NCBI RefSeq assembly: GCF_002101705.1
Contig: NZ_LQPC01000037.1
Coordinates: 1-64,000 of the forward strand
From: Mycolicibacterium iranicum
GTDB taxonomy: Bacteria > Actinomycetota > Actinomycetes > Mycobacteriales > Mycobacteriaceae
Direction of reading: 5' to 3'
Length of the DNA: 64,000 nt
Positions 44,240-52,971 of this stretch are shown piece by piece (positions within the stretch are counted from its first letter, which is position 1; every line of letters starts with the position of its first letter). The notes under the pieces were generated by a model. That model worked only from the letters and a program-made list of their open reading frames with translations. It ran no database searches and had not been told where the DNA came from. The position numbers were made by a program, and so were the translations under genes.

Positions 44240-44727
44240 CCGAAGCCCTCATCACCGAACGGCTCGCCGCCGTGGTCGGCGTCTGGCACGACCAGGATGT
44301 GGCATCGTTTCCCATCGATCGGTCCGATATTCGGCGGTGGGCGATCGCGACGCACTGGCCGCAGCGGCCGCCGCGGCTTTTCTGGGACGAGGACTACGCG
44401 CGTACCACCCGCTGGGGCGGCATCATCGCACCTGATGACTTCAATCCCTTCGCCTGGCCTGTTGAACCGGCTGACGCGGGTCCGGCCGCCTACGCACTCC
44501 CCCGGCCTGGAGAGCCAGGACAGCGAATGCTCAATGGCGGAGTCGAATTCACCTTCGGCGAGCCGATGCGGCCGGGAGATGTGATCAGCAGCCGATGGCG
44601 GATCAGGGAGGCGACCGAACGCGACGGCAAGCTGGGCCGGATGCTGTATCTGAAATTGGAACGCGAGCTGCGCAACCAACACGGCGACCTGGTCCGCACT
44701 CGAATTGACACGGTCATTCGGTACTGA
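44236..44727 (+). CDS. Hot-dog fold dehydratase-like protein (FAS1-type MaoC N-terminal domain)
   Basis: 163 residues. RWAIATHWPQRPPRLFWDED and TTRWGGIIAPDDFNPFAW match the FAS1-like dehydratase domain found in ChsH1-type and HadA-type proteins. Such domains often need a second hot-dog subunit; the MaoC gene at 46170 in the same operon is the likely partner for an enoyl-CoA hydratase. GTG start overlaps the previous TGA. Confidence 0.75.
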   Translation: MTEALITERLAAVVGVWHDQDVASFPIDRSDIRRWAIATHWPQRPPRLFWDEDYARTTRWGGIIAPDDFNPFAWPVEPADAGPAAYALPRPGEPGQRMLNGGVEFTFGEPMRPGDVISSRWRIREATERDGKLGRMLYLKLERELRNQHGDLVRTRIDTVIRY

Positions 44728-44745
44728 CCTCGGAGGAGGACCAGC

Positions 44746-46173
44746 GTGTACATCGACGGCCAATGGCGATCAGCATTGTCGGGCAACAGTTTCGACAGCA
44801 CCAACCCCGCCACCGGCGAGGTATTGGGCACCGCGCCCGACGGTGGCCGCGCCGATGCCAGGGCGGCGATCGACGCCGCGGTGGCCGCACTCCCCGCGTG
44901 GCGCGCGAAGACGGCCTACGAGCGCGCCGAGCTCCTCATCGCGGCGCATCGCATCATGATGGACCGCCAGGACGATTTGGCCACGCTGATGACCAGGGAG
45001 CAGGGCAAGCCGCTGCGCATGGCCCGCACCGAAGTCGGCTACGCCGCCGATTTCCTGCTCTGGTTCGCCGAGGAGGCGAAACGCGTCTACGGGGAGGTCA
45101 TTCCGTCGGCACGCGCCGACCAGCGCTTCGTGGTGCTGCAGCAGCCCGTCGGCGTGTGCGCGGCGATTACGCCATGGAACTATCCGATCTCGATGATCAC
45201 CCGAAAGGTGGCACCCGCGCTCGCCGCGGGATGTACGTCGGTACTCAAGCCCGCCGAACAGACGCCGCTGTGCGCGATCGAGACGTTTCGCGTCTTCGCC
45301 GACGCCGGCGTACCGCCCGGCGTTGTCAACCTCGTCACCTGCGCAGATCCTGAGCCCGTGGCCGGCGAGATCCTCGCCGACGCCAGCGTGCGCAAGGTCA
45401 GCTTCACCGGGTCCACGGAGATTGGCAAGATGATTGCCTCGCGGGCGGGCGGCACCATGAAGCGGGTGTCGATGGAACTCGGCGGCCACGCGCCGTTCCT
45501 GGTGTTCGCAGACGCGGACCCGGAGCACGCGGGCAAGGGTGCGGCACTGGTGAAGTTCCTCAACACCGGACAGGCGTGTATCTGCCCGAACAGGTTCATC
45601 GTCCACCGGTCCATCGCCGAACCGTTCCTCGCGACGCTGCGTGCCAGAGTGGAGAAGCTCATGCCCGGTGACGGGATGGCGAAAGGGACGACGGTGGGAC
45701 CGCTGATCGACGATGCCGCCCTCAAAAAGATGGAACGTCAGGTCGCCGATGCCACCGCCAAGGGCGCCGAGGTCATCACCGGCGGAAACCGGTTACGTGG
45801 AACGGTTTTCGATGACGGGTGCTTCTTTGCGCCCACAATTTTGTCAGACGTGACTCCAGACATGCTGATCTGTTCCGAGGAAACGTTCGGCCCTATCGCA
45901 CCGGTCATGGTGTTCGACGATGAGGACGAGGCCATCCGCTTGGCCAACTCGACGAGTTACGGTCTGGCCGGCTACATCTACACCCGTGACATCAGCCGCG
46001 CCCTCCGGGTTGCCGAAGCGCTGGACTTCGGGATGATCGGCATCAACGACATCAATCCGACGTCGGCGGCCGTGCCCTTCGGCGGGATCAAGGACAGTGG
46101 GCTCGGTCGCGAGGGCGCCAGGGCCGGGATCGCCGAATACCTTGATACCAAGGTTCTGGGAATTGCTCTGTGA
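44746..46173 (+). CDS. Aldehyde dehydrogenase (NAD(P)-dependent, SSDH-like)
   Basis: 475 residues, full length for the family. NAD-binding segment TPWNYPISMITRKVAPALA, FTGSTEIGK, catalytic Glu in MELGGHAPF (about 245) and catalytic Cys in NTGQACICPNRF (about 279), ending in VPFGGIKDSGLGREG. It oxidises an aldehyde to a carboxylate; closest in style to succinate-semialdehyde or betaine-aldehyde type enzymes, though the island suggests a side-chain aldehyde. GTG 44746 has a strong GGAGGAGG seven bases upstream. Confidence 0.92.
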   Translation: MYIDGQWRSALSGNSFDSTNPATGEVLGTAPDGGRADARAAIDAAVAALPAWRAKTAYERAELLIAAHRIMMDRQDDLATLMTREQGKPLRMARTEVGYAADFLLWFAEEAKRVYGEVIPSARADQRFVVLQQPVGVCAAITPWNYPISMITRKVAPALAAGCTSVLKPAEQTPLCAIETFRVFADAGVPPGVVNLVTCADPEPVAGEILADASVRKVSFTGSTEIGKMIASRAGGTMKRVSMELGGHAPFLVFADADPEHAGKGAALVKFLNTGQACICPNRFIVHRSIAEPFLATLRARVEKLMPGDGMAKGTTVGPLIDDAALKKMERQVADATAKGAEVITGGNRLRGTVFDDGCFFAPTILSDVTPDMLICSEETFGPIAPVMVFDDEDEAIRLANSTSYGLAGYIYTRDISRALRVAEALDFGMIGINDINPTSAAVPFGGIKDSGLGREGARAGIAEYLDTKVLGIAL

Positions 46174-46589
46174 CAATTGATTTCAACTCGATTGCCATCG
46201 GCGACAAGCTTCCCGAGTACGTCAGGACAACTGGTTTCGCGGAGTGGAACCGCTACGCCGCCGTCAACGACGAGTTCATCCCGATCCACATGGACGATGA
46301 CGCCGGCCGGGCCGCGGGAAACGAGGGCGGCGCCTTCGGCATGGGCAATCTGCGACTGGCGTACCTGACCAATATGCTGCGCGCTTGGATCGGCGACAAC
46401 GGACAGATCTGTTCGCTGAGCGTCAAGTACAGGAGCATGAACCAGAAGGGTGATGTTCTGCGGGCTGTCGGCGAGGTGGTCGGCACCGAGATCGTCGACG
46501 GAGCCGCCCTGGTCCACCTCAAGGTTGACGTCGTTGATCAGAAGGGAACGAGCACGACGCCGGGTACTGCTACGGTCATGCTTGCGTGA
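46170..46589 (+). CDS. MaoC family (R)-enoyl-CoA hydratase
   Basis: 139 residues, one hot-dog domain. YAAVNDEFIPIHMDDDAGRAA holds the Asp and His of the hydratase-2 motif (about residues 34-40). It probably hydrates enoyl-CoA together with the FAS1-like protein at 44236. GTG 46170 overlaps the ALDH stop. Its 3' end overlaps the convergent SDR gene by 14 bp. Confidence 0.82.
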   Translation: MTIDFNSIAIGDKLPEYVRTTGFAEWNRYAAVNDEFIPIHMDDDAGRAAGNEGGAFGMGNLRLAYLTNMLRAWIGDNGQICSLSVKYRSMNQKGDVLRAVGEVVGTEIVDGAALVHLKVDVVDQKGTSTTPGTATVMLA

Positions 46590-47376
46590 AAACCCCGGGC
46601 GACTTCGAGTAGTCGACGGTTGACAGCTCCGTCATCCCACCGTCGATGTGCAACACGGTTCCCGTCACAAAGGCCGCGTCGTCACTGGCGAGGAAGGCCA
46701 CGGCAGGCGCGATCTCGGCGTCGGGGTCGGCGCCCCTCTTCATCGGCGAAGCGTCCGCGGTTCTGGTGTAGTTGTCCCACTCGGTACCGATCATGTCGCG
46801 CTGCACATCGGTCAGAGCGAAGGGACATACCGCATTCACCCGGATACCGTGGGGCGCCCACTCATTGGCCGCAACCTTCGTCAATGCGCCGATTGCGCCC
46901 TTGGCTGCCGAATACGGCCCCGTGTAAGCGATTCCACCGAGCGCAGAGCCCGAGACGAAGTTGACCACAGACGCCTTGCCGGCCGCCTTGAGAAACGGGT
47001 GTGCAAGTTGCATGAATCGGAAGGTCGCTTTGGGGCCGGTCGCCTCCGACAACTCCCAGTCCTTGTCCGAGACCAGTTCCAACGCTTTGGGCATCGCGAA
47101 GTATTGCGCTGCGTTGACCAGCACATGCAGTGTTCCGCCGGAAGCCGCGGCTTGGACCGCCGCGGCGATGTCGTCACGCTTGGCGACGTTCGCCTCCACA
47201 AACCGCGCGACACCGCCGGCCTGCGCGATGAGGCCGATACACTCTGCGGCCTTGTCCTCGTTGAGATCGACGATGGTCACTGCGGCGCCCTCAGCCGCCA
47301 ACCGCCGGGAGATCGCCCTGCCGAGCCCCTGGGCCCCACCGGTGACCAAAGCGCTGCGCTCATCGAGACGGCCCAT
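46576..47376 (-). CDS. SDR oxidoreductase
   Basis: 266 residues. TGGAQGLG (12-19), NAAQ in place of NAAG (about 90), catalytic Ser in FVSGSALGG and YSAAKG (about 155), with IDGGMTE near the end. A classical SDR, likely a hydroxyacyl-CoA or hydroxysteroid dehydrogenase. Single-gene minus-strand unit, divergent from the ferredoxin operon with operator copy 10 between. Confidence 0.85.
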   Translation of the reverse strand: MGRLDERSALVTGGAQGLGRAISRRLAAEGAAVTIVDLNEDKAAECIGLIAQAGGVARFVEANVAKRDDIAAAVQAAASGGTLHVLVNAAQYFAMPKALELVSDKDWELSEATGPKATFRFMQLAHPFLKAAGKASVVNFVSGSALGGIAYTGPYSAAKGAIGALTKVAANEWAPHGIRVNAVCPFALTDVQRDMIGTEWDNYTRTADASPMKRGADPDAEIAPAVAFLASDDAAFVTGTVLHIDGGMTELSTVDYSKSPGVFTQA

Positions 47377-47394
47377 ACGATCCTCCCTTGATGT

Positions 47395-47423
47395 AACAGT
47401 TGAACAAATATCGTCTTATCATT
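47395..47423. promoter_or_regulatory. 29-bp island operator, copy 10
   Basis: Arms AACAGTTGAAC and GTCTTATCATT separated by 7 bp, between the SDR start (47376) and the ferredoxin gene. The right outer TGT is lost. TATCAT at 47427-47432 could be a -10 for the plus-strand operon. Confidence 0.6.
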
Positions 47424-47471
47424 CAGTATCATGGCAGACCGCCGACACTTGGCACGTGGAAGGGGTATCGG

Positions 47472-47669
47472 ATGCGGGTAGAGGTGGATCGAGATCTCTG
47501 CGAGTCGAACGCGGTGTGCGTGGGAATCGCCCCGGACGTCTTCGCCCTCGATGACGAAGACCTGGCCGTCGTTGTCGGTGACGAGGTCCCCGCCGACCGC
47601 GAAGGGGAGGTGCGCGAGGCCGTGGCGCTGTGCCCGAAGATCGCCCTGACAGTGCACGAAGACCACTAG
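47472..47669 (+). CDS. 3Fe-4S ferredoxin, P450 redox partner type
   Basis: 65 residues. Three Cys ligands: Cys10 and Cys16 in CESNAVC and Cys54 in LCPKIAL. The residue that is Cys in 4Fe-4S forms is Asn13, so a 3Fe-4S cluster is expected. Such small acidic ferredoxins feed electrons to mycobacterial P450s; it is the only ferredoxin in the window and probably serves several of the five P450s. No reductase gene is present. An upstream in-frame extension is rejected as it runs into the operator region. Confidence 0.88.
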   Translation: MRVEVDRDLCESNAVCVGIAPDVFALDDEDLAVVVGDEVPADREGEVREAVALCPKIALTVHEDH

Positions 47670-47680
47670 GCGCAACCGAC

Positions 47681-48733
47681 GTGTACATCGGACTCACCGA
47701 CGAACAGGACATGTTGCGCCAGACCACGGCCAGGCTCGCCGACGCGATCGCGACGAACAATGCCGACGACATCGCATCCGGCGATGACCTCGATCGCCAG
47801 TGGGAGCGCATCGTGGAGCTCGGGCTTCCGGCGTTACGCGCACCGTCGAGCTGGGGTCTGGACGCGAGCGGCGTCGAGACCGTCGTCGCGCTCGAGGAGC
47901 TGGCACGCCGGTTGACGGCGGTACCCGCGCTCGGCCAAGGCGCACTGGCCACCGAGCTTCTGCATGCAGCGGGCGCCGACAAAGAGGTCGAACTCGTCGC
48001 CGAGGGTGCCCTGCGTATCGCACCGGTTCTCTCTGAGGATCTGATGGACTTTGCCCAGACGGCGGATCGCGGCATTGCCCTCGATGCGGCGGGAGCTACT
48101 GACGTACTGTTCGCCGTTCGCGAGGGCGGCGGTCGACGGCTGGTCTCCGCCGCCGTCGCGGCAGCCGAGACTGACACTGGCGCCGGACTGGACCTCACCC
48201 GCGCGATGCGCGAGGTGGTCTCCGCGGACATGGAGTCGCCCACCCCGGTCGGTGATCCGATCCCAGCCGAGAGGTGGACCTCGGTTCAAGCAATGGCGTT
48301 GACCGCCGTGGCTGCCGACCTGGTCGGTGTCATGGCCGGTGCCCTCGACGACGCCGTCCGCTACGCGGGCGAGCGCGTTCAGTTCGGCACGAAGATTGGC
48401 AGCTTCCAGGCGATTCAGCATCTGCTCGCCGATTCGCTCGTCCGGCTGGAAGGTGCGCGCAGCTGTCTGTGGCATGCGGCGTGGGCCGTCGATCACCTTC
48501 CTGCGGAACAGGCTCTTCTCGCCGGACGCACCGCGAAAGCGTACGCGTCCGCAGCAGGCCGCGACGTCGTCGAGAACGCCATGCAGGTGCTCGGCGGAAT
48601 CTCCATCACGTGGGAGCACGCGGCGCATCTACGGTTGCGCCGAACGCTGGTGAATCGTCGCCTCTTCGGAGACGAAACCACGCAGTACGCGGCCATCGCC
48701 GATATGCGACTTTCCGATCGAGAGCTGAGCTGA
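47681..48733 (+). CDS. Acyl-CoA dehydrogenase-like partner subunit (pair 3)
   Basis: 350 residues. LTDEQDMLRQTTARLADAIA begins the helical domain; the C-terminal part carries RVQFGTKIGSFQAIQHLLAD and LGGISITWEHAAHLRLRRT, as in the partner subunits of pairs 1 and 2. GTG 47681 lies 11 bp after the ferredoxin stop. Followed 7 bp later by the complementary dehydrogenase, so the operon is ferredoxin, partner subunit, main subunit. Confidence 0.85.
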   Translation: MYIGLTDEQDMLRQTTARLADAIATNNADDIASGDDLDRQWERIVELGLPALRAPSSWGLDASGVETVVALEELARRLTAVPALGQGALATELLHAAGADKEVELVAEGALRIAPVLSEDLMDFAQTADRGIALDAAGATDVLFAVREGGGRRLVSAAVAAAETDTGAGLDLTRAMREVVSADMESPTPVGDPIPAERWTSVQAMALTAVAADLVGVMAGALDDAVRYAGERVQFGTKIGSFQAIQHLLADSLVRLEGARSCLWHAAWAVDHLPAEQALLAGRTAKAYASAAGRDVVENAMQVLGGISITWEHAAHLRLRRTLVNRRLFGDETTQYAAIADMRLSDRELS

Positions 48734-48740
48734 CGAGCAA

Positions 48741-49880
48741 ATGGACTTCACCGACACCCCAGAGGAAGCCGAGTTCCGCACTCGACTGCGCGCCTGGCTG
48801 ACCGAGCACGCGGCGGAGGCCGTCATTCCCGACGACCCCGGCGAGCGGGCCGACGCCGCAAACGCCTGGCACCACACGCTGTACGAGGCGGGATACATCG
48901 GGTTGTCGTTCCCCACCGAGTATGGCGGCCACGGACTTTCACCCGTCTACGAGGCAATCCTGAACGACGAGCTCGGCCGCGCGGGTGCCCCGCCCATCGA
49001 AGGCGTCGGGCATCTGACGAACGCGTTGAGACTGTTCGGTTCCGAGCAGCAACGCGACGAATTGCTGCAAGGTCTGCTGTCGGGTGCCGTGCGGTGGTGC
49101 CAGGGGTTCAGTGAGCCCGACGCGGGCTCCGACCTTGCCAGCCTCAAGACGAGGGCGGAGAGCGTCGAGGTGGATGGCAGGCCGATGTTCCGCATCAACG
49201 GCAGGAAGATCTGGACGAGCTTCGCCGCCGTCGCGGACTGGTGTTTTCTGTTGTGCCGCACGGAACCCGACGCCGCCAAGCACGCGGGTATCTCGGTGCT
49301 GCTGGTGCCGATGTCGGCACCGGGCATCGAGGTGGCGCCCATTGTCAATGCCGCCCGCAATCGCGAGTTCGCGGAGGTGACGTTCACCGACGTTGAGGTC
49401 CCTGTTGAGAATCTCCTCGGTGAGCGAGGGCAGGGATGGTCGATTGCCAACCAGCTGCTGGCATATGAACGCGGACCGAGCGACATCAATTGGATCAGCC
49501 GTCTCGCCGTGCAGTTGCGCGCGCTCGAAGACGACGTCCGATCAGGTCGGCTTCCCAACACGCCGTCGGTCAGGACACGCCTAGGCGAGGCCTACACCGA
49601 GCTGCGAGCGCTGCAGGTCAAGGTGCAGCGCTCGCTCACCGACCGTGTCAACGGCACGCTGCCCGGGGCCGAGGGGTCGGTGGACAAGCTGCTGATGGCC
49701 AGGGCCGATCAGGCGTTCGGGCACACCATGATGGACGTGCGTGGCAGCGCACCGGTGCTTGCCGAAGGTTTGGAGTGGGACATCTACGTGTGGTCACGAG
49801 CGGCAGGGATTTACGGCGGCACCGCGCAGATCCAGCGCAACATCGTCGCCCAGCGGGTGCTGGGCTTGCCGCGAAAGTGA
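48741..49880 (+). CDS. Acyl-CoA dehydrogenase, main subunit (pair 3)
   Basis: 379 residues. WCQGFSEPDAGSDLASLKT (about 117-135), NGRKIWTSFAAVADWCFLLCR, FAD-side LAYERGPSDINW, and the C-terminal YGGTAQIQRNIVAQRVLGL. It is the conventional-looking half of the third two-subunit dehydrogenase. The acyl-CoA substrate is unknown. Confidence 0.87.
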   Translation: MDFTDTPEEAEFRTRLRAWLTEHAAEAVIPDDPGERADAANAWHHTLYEAGYIGLSFPTEYGGHGLSPVYEAILNDELGRAGAPPIEGVGHLTNALRLFGSEQQRDELLQGLLSGAVRWCQGFSEPDAGSDLASLKTRAESVEVDGRPMFRINGRKIWTSFAAVADWCFLLCRTEPDAAKHAGISVLLVPMSAPGIEVAPIVNAARNREFAEVTFTDVEVPVENLLGERGQGWSIANQLLAYERGPSDINWISRLAVQLRALEDDVRSGRLPNTPSVRTRLGEAYTELRALQVKVQRSLTDRVNGTLPGAEGSVDKLLMARADQAFGHTMMDVRGSAPVLAEGLEWDIYVWSRAAGIYGGTAQIQRNIVAQRVLGLPRK

Positions 49881-49884
49881 CGCG

Positions 49885-50079
49885 TCAGCCTTGCTGGTAG
49901 TGCTTCAGCGCTTCTTTCATGCCTGACAGCCGACGGTGCATGACCTCATCACCCTTGCCTGCCTCGATTTCGCGGGTCACCTCGGCGATCTCGTCGATGA
50001 GGCGCGCGGCCGCCTCGTCACGCGTGAGCAGGTCCTGGTCCACCCAGTCGTCGTGCGGGATGCGTTCGCTGGGTTCCAT
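49885..50079 (-). CDS. Small charged helical protein, unknown
   Basis: 64 residues, strongly charged: DEAAARLIDEIAEVTREIEA then GKGDEVMHRRLSGMKEALKH, predicted as two amphipathic helices. No family recognised. It faces the amidohydrolase gene across operator copy 11 and has GAGGG upstream of its ATG (reverse strand). Could be a small accessory or regulatory protein (inference). Confidence 0.55.
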   Translation of the reverse strand: MEPSERIPHDDWVDQDLLTRDEAAARLIDEIAEVTREIEAGKGDEVMHRRLSGMKEALKHYQQG

Positions 50080-50108
50080 ATTCGCCCTCCTCGTCCGGCC
50101 ACGCTATA

Positions 50109-50137
50109 GTCAAATAAGCAGAAAGTGTTCATCTGTA
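50109..50137. promoter_or_regulatory. 29-bp island operator, copy 11
   Basis: Arms GTCAAATAAGC and GTTCATCTGTA separated by 7 bp, between the small minus-strand gene and the amidohydrolase at 50184. The right arm is strong. TATAGT at 50105-50110 overlaps its left edge and may be a -10. Confidence 0.65.
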
Positions 50138-50183
50138 CCGCTGGTGCCACCACCCTAACAGCTGCGACTTAGAAGGATCGACG

Positions 50184-51488
50184 ATGCCGCTCCAACCGTC
50201 CATGAAGCTCCTGTCCGTCGACGATCACTTGATCGAGCCCCCCCACGTCTGGACCGACCGGCTGCCCAAGAAGTACATCGAGGACGGGCCGCGGATTGTC
50301 GAATTTCCTCGTGAGGGTAAGCCACCGATGCACCAATGGGTGTACGAGGGGCGGAGCTACCCGAACATCGGCTTGAACGCCGTCGCCGGGAAGTCGCCCG
50401 AGGAGTTCGGCGTCGACCCGGTTCGATACGACGACATGATCCCTGGCTGCTACGACCCCAAAGCGCGCCTGGCCGACATGGACATTGACGGCGTGCACGC
50501 GATGCTGTGCTTCCCCTCCTTCCCAAGGTTCTGCGGCACGGTGTTCCTGGAGGGAACAGACAAGGACCTGGCGCTGCTCAGCGTGCAGGCCTGGAACGAC
50601 TTTTCACTCGACGAGTGGTGCTCCACCGATCCCGCCCGGTTCATTCCGATGATGATCAGTCCGCTGTGGGATGTCGAGCTGATGGTCGCTGAGATCGAGC
50701 GCAACGCGGCCAAAGGATGTCGGGCTGTGGGTCTTCCGGACAACCCGATGAACCTGGGGTTGCCCAGCTTCCACACCGCGCACTGGGATCCGGTCTGGTC
50801 CGCGCTGGAGGAGACCAACATGACGGCCGTCATGCACTTCGGTTCCGGTGGCATGCCGCCGTCGACGGCGCCCGAAGCGCCGTTCGCGGTGATGGTCACG
50901 CTGATGGGCACGACCTCGATGGCAGCGGCCATCGAACTGGTCTTCTCCCCCGTGTTCCACAAGCACCCCAACCTGAAGGTCGCGTTCTCCGAGGGCGGCA
51001 TCGGATGGATGCCCTACTTGGTCGAACGCGCAGATTACGTGTGGCGCAAGCACAAGTACTACCAGAACATTCACCCGACAGTCGCGCCCTCGGAGTTGTT
51101 CCGCCGCAACATCACCGGTTGCTTCATCGAGGACGAGGTCGGCGTCGCGATGCGTCATCAGATCGGCATCGACAACATCACCTGGGAGTGCGACTACCCG
51201 CACTCTGATTCGTTCTGGCCGAAGAGCCGGGCTCGCGCCGAGGAGATGCTTGCCACCGTGCCCGATGAGGATGCTGCCAAAATCGTGGAACACAACGCGA
51301 GGCGCTGGTATGCCTTCCCCGAGGAAGGCTTCAAAGCAACAACTGCCGACACCGGCTGGCGGCCCAATAACGGTGAACCGCCGGACTACGACTACGACGC
51401 GGTGATGTCCGACCACGGTGGCGTCGGCTACGGAGCCTTCATCGAAAACCTCGCCAAGCAGATGGAGAACAAAGAGATCAAGGACTGA
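50184..51488 (+). CDS. Amidohydrolase family (ACMSD-like TIM barrel) protein, copy B
   Basis: 434 residues. Same architecture as the protein at 19512: SVDDHLIEPPHVWTDRLPKK at the N-terminus, IGLNAVAG, DDMIPGCYDPKARLADMDID, HFGSGGMPP, SEGGIGWMPYLVERADYVW and DYPHSDSFW near 350. It is longer at the C-terminus by about 35 residues (Asp/Tyr-rich). Metal ligands appear intact. Reaction unknown; proteins of this subgroup cluster with steroid and lipid catabolism genes. Its 3' end overlaps the convergent cyclase gene by 11 bp. Confidence 0.82.
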   Translation: MPLQPSMKLLSVDDHLIEPPHVWTDRLPKKYIEDGPRIVEFPREGKPPMHQWVYEGRSYPNIGLNAVAGKSPEEFGVDPVRYDDMIPGCYDPKARLADMDIDGVHAMLCFPSFPRFCGTVFLEGTDKDLALLSVQAWNDFSLDEWCSTDPARFIPMMISPLWDVELMVAEIERNAAKGCRAVGLPDNPMNLGLPSFHTAHWDPVWSALEETNMTAVMHFGSGGMPPSTAPEAPFAVMVTLMGTTSMAAAIELVFSPVFHKHPNLKVAFSEGGIGWMPYLVERADYVWRKHKYYQNIHPTVAPSELFRRNITGCFIEDEVGVAMRHQIGIDNITWECDYPHSDSFWPKSRARAEEMLATVPDEDAAKIVEHNARRWYAFPEEGFKATTADTGWRPNNGEPPDYDYDAVMSDHGGVGYGAFIENLAKQMENKEIKD

Positions 51489-52971
51489 GCGCAGGCAGAG
51501 GCGTCGCGATGTCCGTCGAGGTGTCGCGACCGCGCAGCACCTGTGAGGCCACCACCTGCCAGTGCGTCAATTCCTCGCTGCCGGCGGCAGCGAGCGCACT
51601 GCCCGAAGCGGCTACTGCACAGCCGCTTTTGGCGTACTCGGACAAGCGGGCGGCCTCGTTGACCGGGTCGCCGATGACCGTGTACTCGTAACGACTGGCA
51701 CCACCGACGTTGCCCGCCACCGCAGTACCGGCGGATACCCCTATACCGGCGGTAAGTCGCAGTGTCCCCGACTCCAGGGCACACACCAACTCCCGTGCGG
51801 CCGCGAGCGCGGCGCCGGCGTAATTCGGCATGGGTTGTGGCGCACCGAATATCGCCAGCGCAGCGTCCCCTTCGAATTTGTTGACCCAGCCGCCATGCCG
51901 CTCGACGACGTCGACGACCGTCGCAAAGAAGTCGTTGAGCAGCGCCACCAGGTCGTGCGGTGCCATGTCCAACGCCATACGCGTGGACCCCACGAGATCG
52001 ACGAACATGACCGCGACCTCGCAATTGACACCACCGAGGTGCGGCTCCGGTGACTGCTCGGCCAGCCGTGCCACATCGCGGCCGACGTGCCTGCCGAAAA
52101 TGTCGCGCAGGCGCTCCCGTTCCCGAAGTCCGTCGGCCATCGAGTTGAATCCGGCTTGCAGCAGCCCGAGTTCGGACGCGTCGAACACCGGTACGGTTAC
52201 GTCGTAGTCGCCGTCGCCGATTCGCGCCATCCCGTCGCGCACCTCGTCTATCGGGTCCGCGACGGTGGCGCCGGTGAACAGGGTCACCACCAACCCGCAC
52301 AGCACGGCAGCACCACCCAAGCCGAGGACCACTATCGCCAGCCTGTCTCCCGGGTAGTTCACGACCAGCGCGCTGGCGGCCACCAGCAACAGCATCAGCA
52401 GCGGCACTCCGGTGCCCACCATCCACGCGGCGGCGGCCCGCATCCGAAGGCCCGGCCGCTGCCTCCGTTGAGGCGGATTCTCGGTCAGCACTGCCGCGAC
52501 GTGCGGTCGGAGAACCCGAGTGCACCACCAGTAGGTCAGCGTCGCCGTCACCGTCGCAGACAGCATCGTCGCAACACCGAGTGTTGTCGCCAGCCACGGG
52601 CGGCTCCGATTCACGACGATCAGCATGAGCGCCCCCGACACCCACACCGTCGCATTGATCCCGGTCAGACGGGCGGGTATCGCCATGCGGATGGCGTGCC
52701 GCTCAGCAGAACCCGCTACCGTTGGCACGGTGGTCCACCGCACGCCGGCGACGCAGGCCAGCGGCATCGCTATCGATGCGTAGACGAATGCAGCAATGAC
52801 GTTCGTGCGCAACACGTCTGGCTCATCGAGCGCCGCTCCGGTCGGAAGACCCCGTGAGGCCAGGACACCAACCACCGCGGCACCGCACATACTCGGAACC
52901 ACCGCGCCGAGCGCCAGCGCCAGCCGTGCAGACGTAGGCACGGCGAACTGACGACCGCGCACACCGCTCAC
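51478..52971 (-). CDS. Membrane-bound class III adenylate cyclase with HAMP domain
   Basis: 497 residues. About six hydrophobic helices (15-40, 57-80, 105-125, 130-150, 185-210, 215-240), a HAMP segment (ADPIDEVRDGMARIGDGDYD, about 242-295), then the cyclase domain. Metal Asp in MFVDLVGSTRMA, Lys in NKFEGDAALAIFG, adenine-selecting Asp in VIGDPVNEAARL and the transition-state Asn/Arg in the same motif are all present, so it should make cAMP. The GTG overlaps the upstream SMP-30 stop (GTGA), placing it as the last gene of the catabolic operon starting at 56025. Confidence 0.9.
   Translation of the reverse strand: MSGVRGRQFAVPTSARLALALGAVVPSMCGAAVVGVLASRGLPTGAALDEPDVLRTNVIAAFVYASIAMPLACVAGVRWTTVPTVAGSAERHAIRMAIPARLTGINATVWVSGALMLIVVNRSRPWLATTLGVATMLSATVTATLTYWWCTRVLRPHVAAVLTENPPQRRQRPGLRMRAAAAWMVGTGVPLLMLLLVAASALVVNYPGDRLAIVVLGLGGAAVLCGLVVTLFTGATVADPIDEVRDGMARIGDGDYDVTVPVFDASELGLLQAGFNSMADGLRERERLRDIFGRHVGRDVARLAEQSPEPHLGGVNCEVAVMFVDLVGSTRMALDMAPHDLVALLNDFFATVVDVVERHGGWVNKFEGDAALAIFGAPQPMPNYAGAALAAARELVCALESGTLRLTAGIGVSAGTAVAGNVGGASRYEYTVIGDPVNEAARLSEYAKSGCAVAASGSALAAAGSEELTHWQVVASQVLRGRDTSTDIATPLPALSP

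Noticed and set aside
46576..46589. Overlapping 3' ends of convergent genes as a possible antisense RNA or terminator
   Set aside because: A 14-bp overlap is ordinary in a compact genome; similar overlaps occur at 51478-51488 and 63870-63873, with no hairpin.
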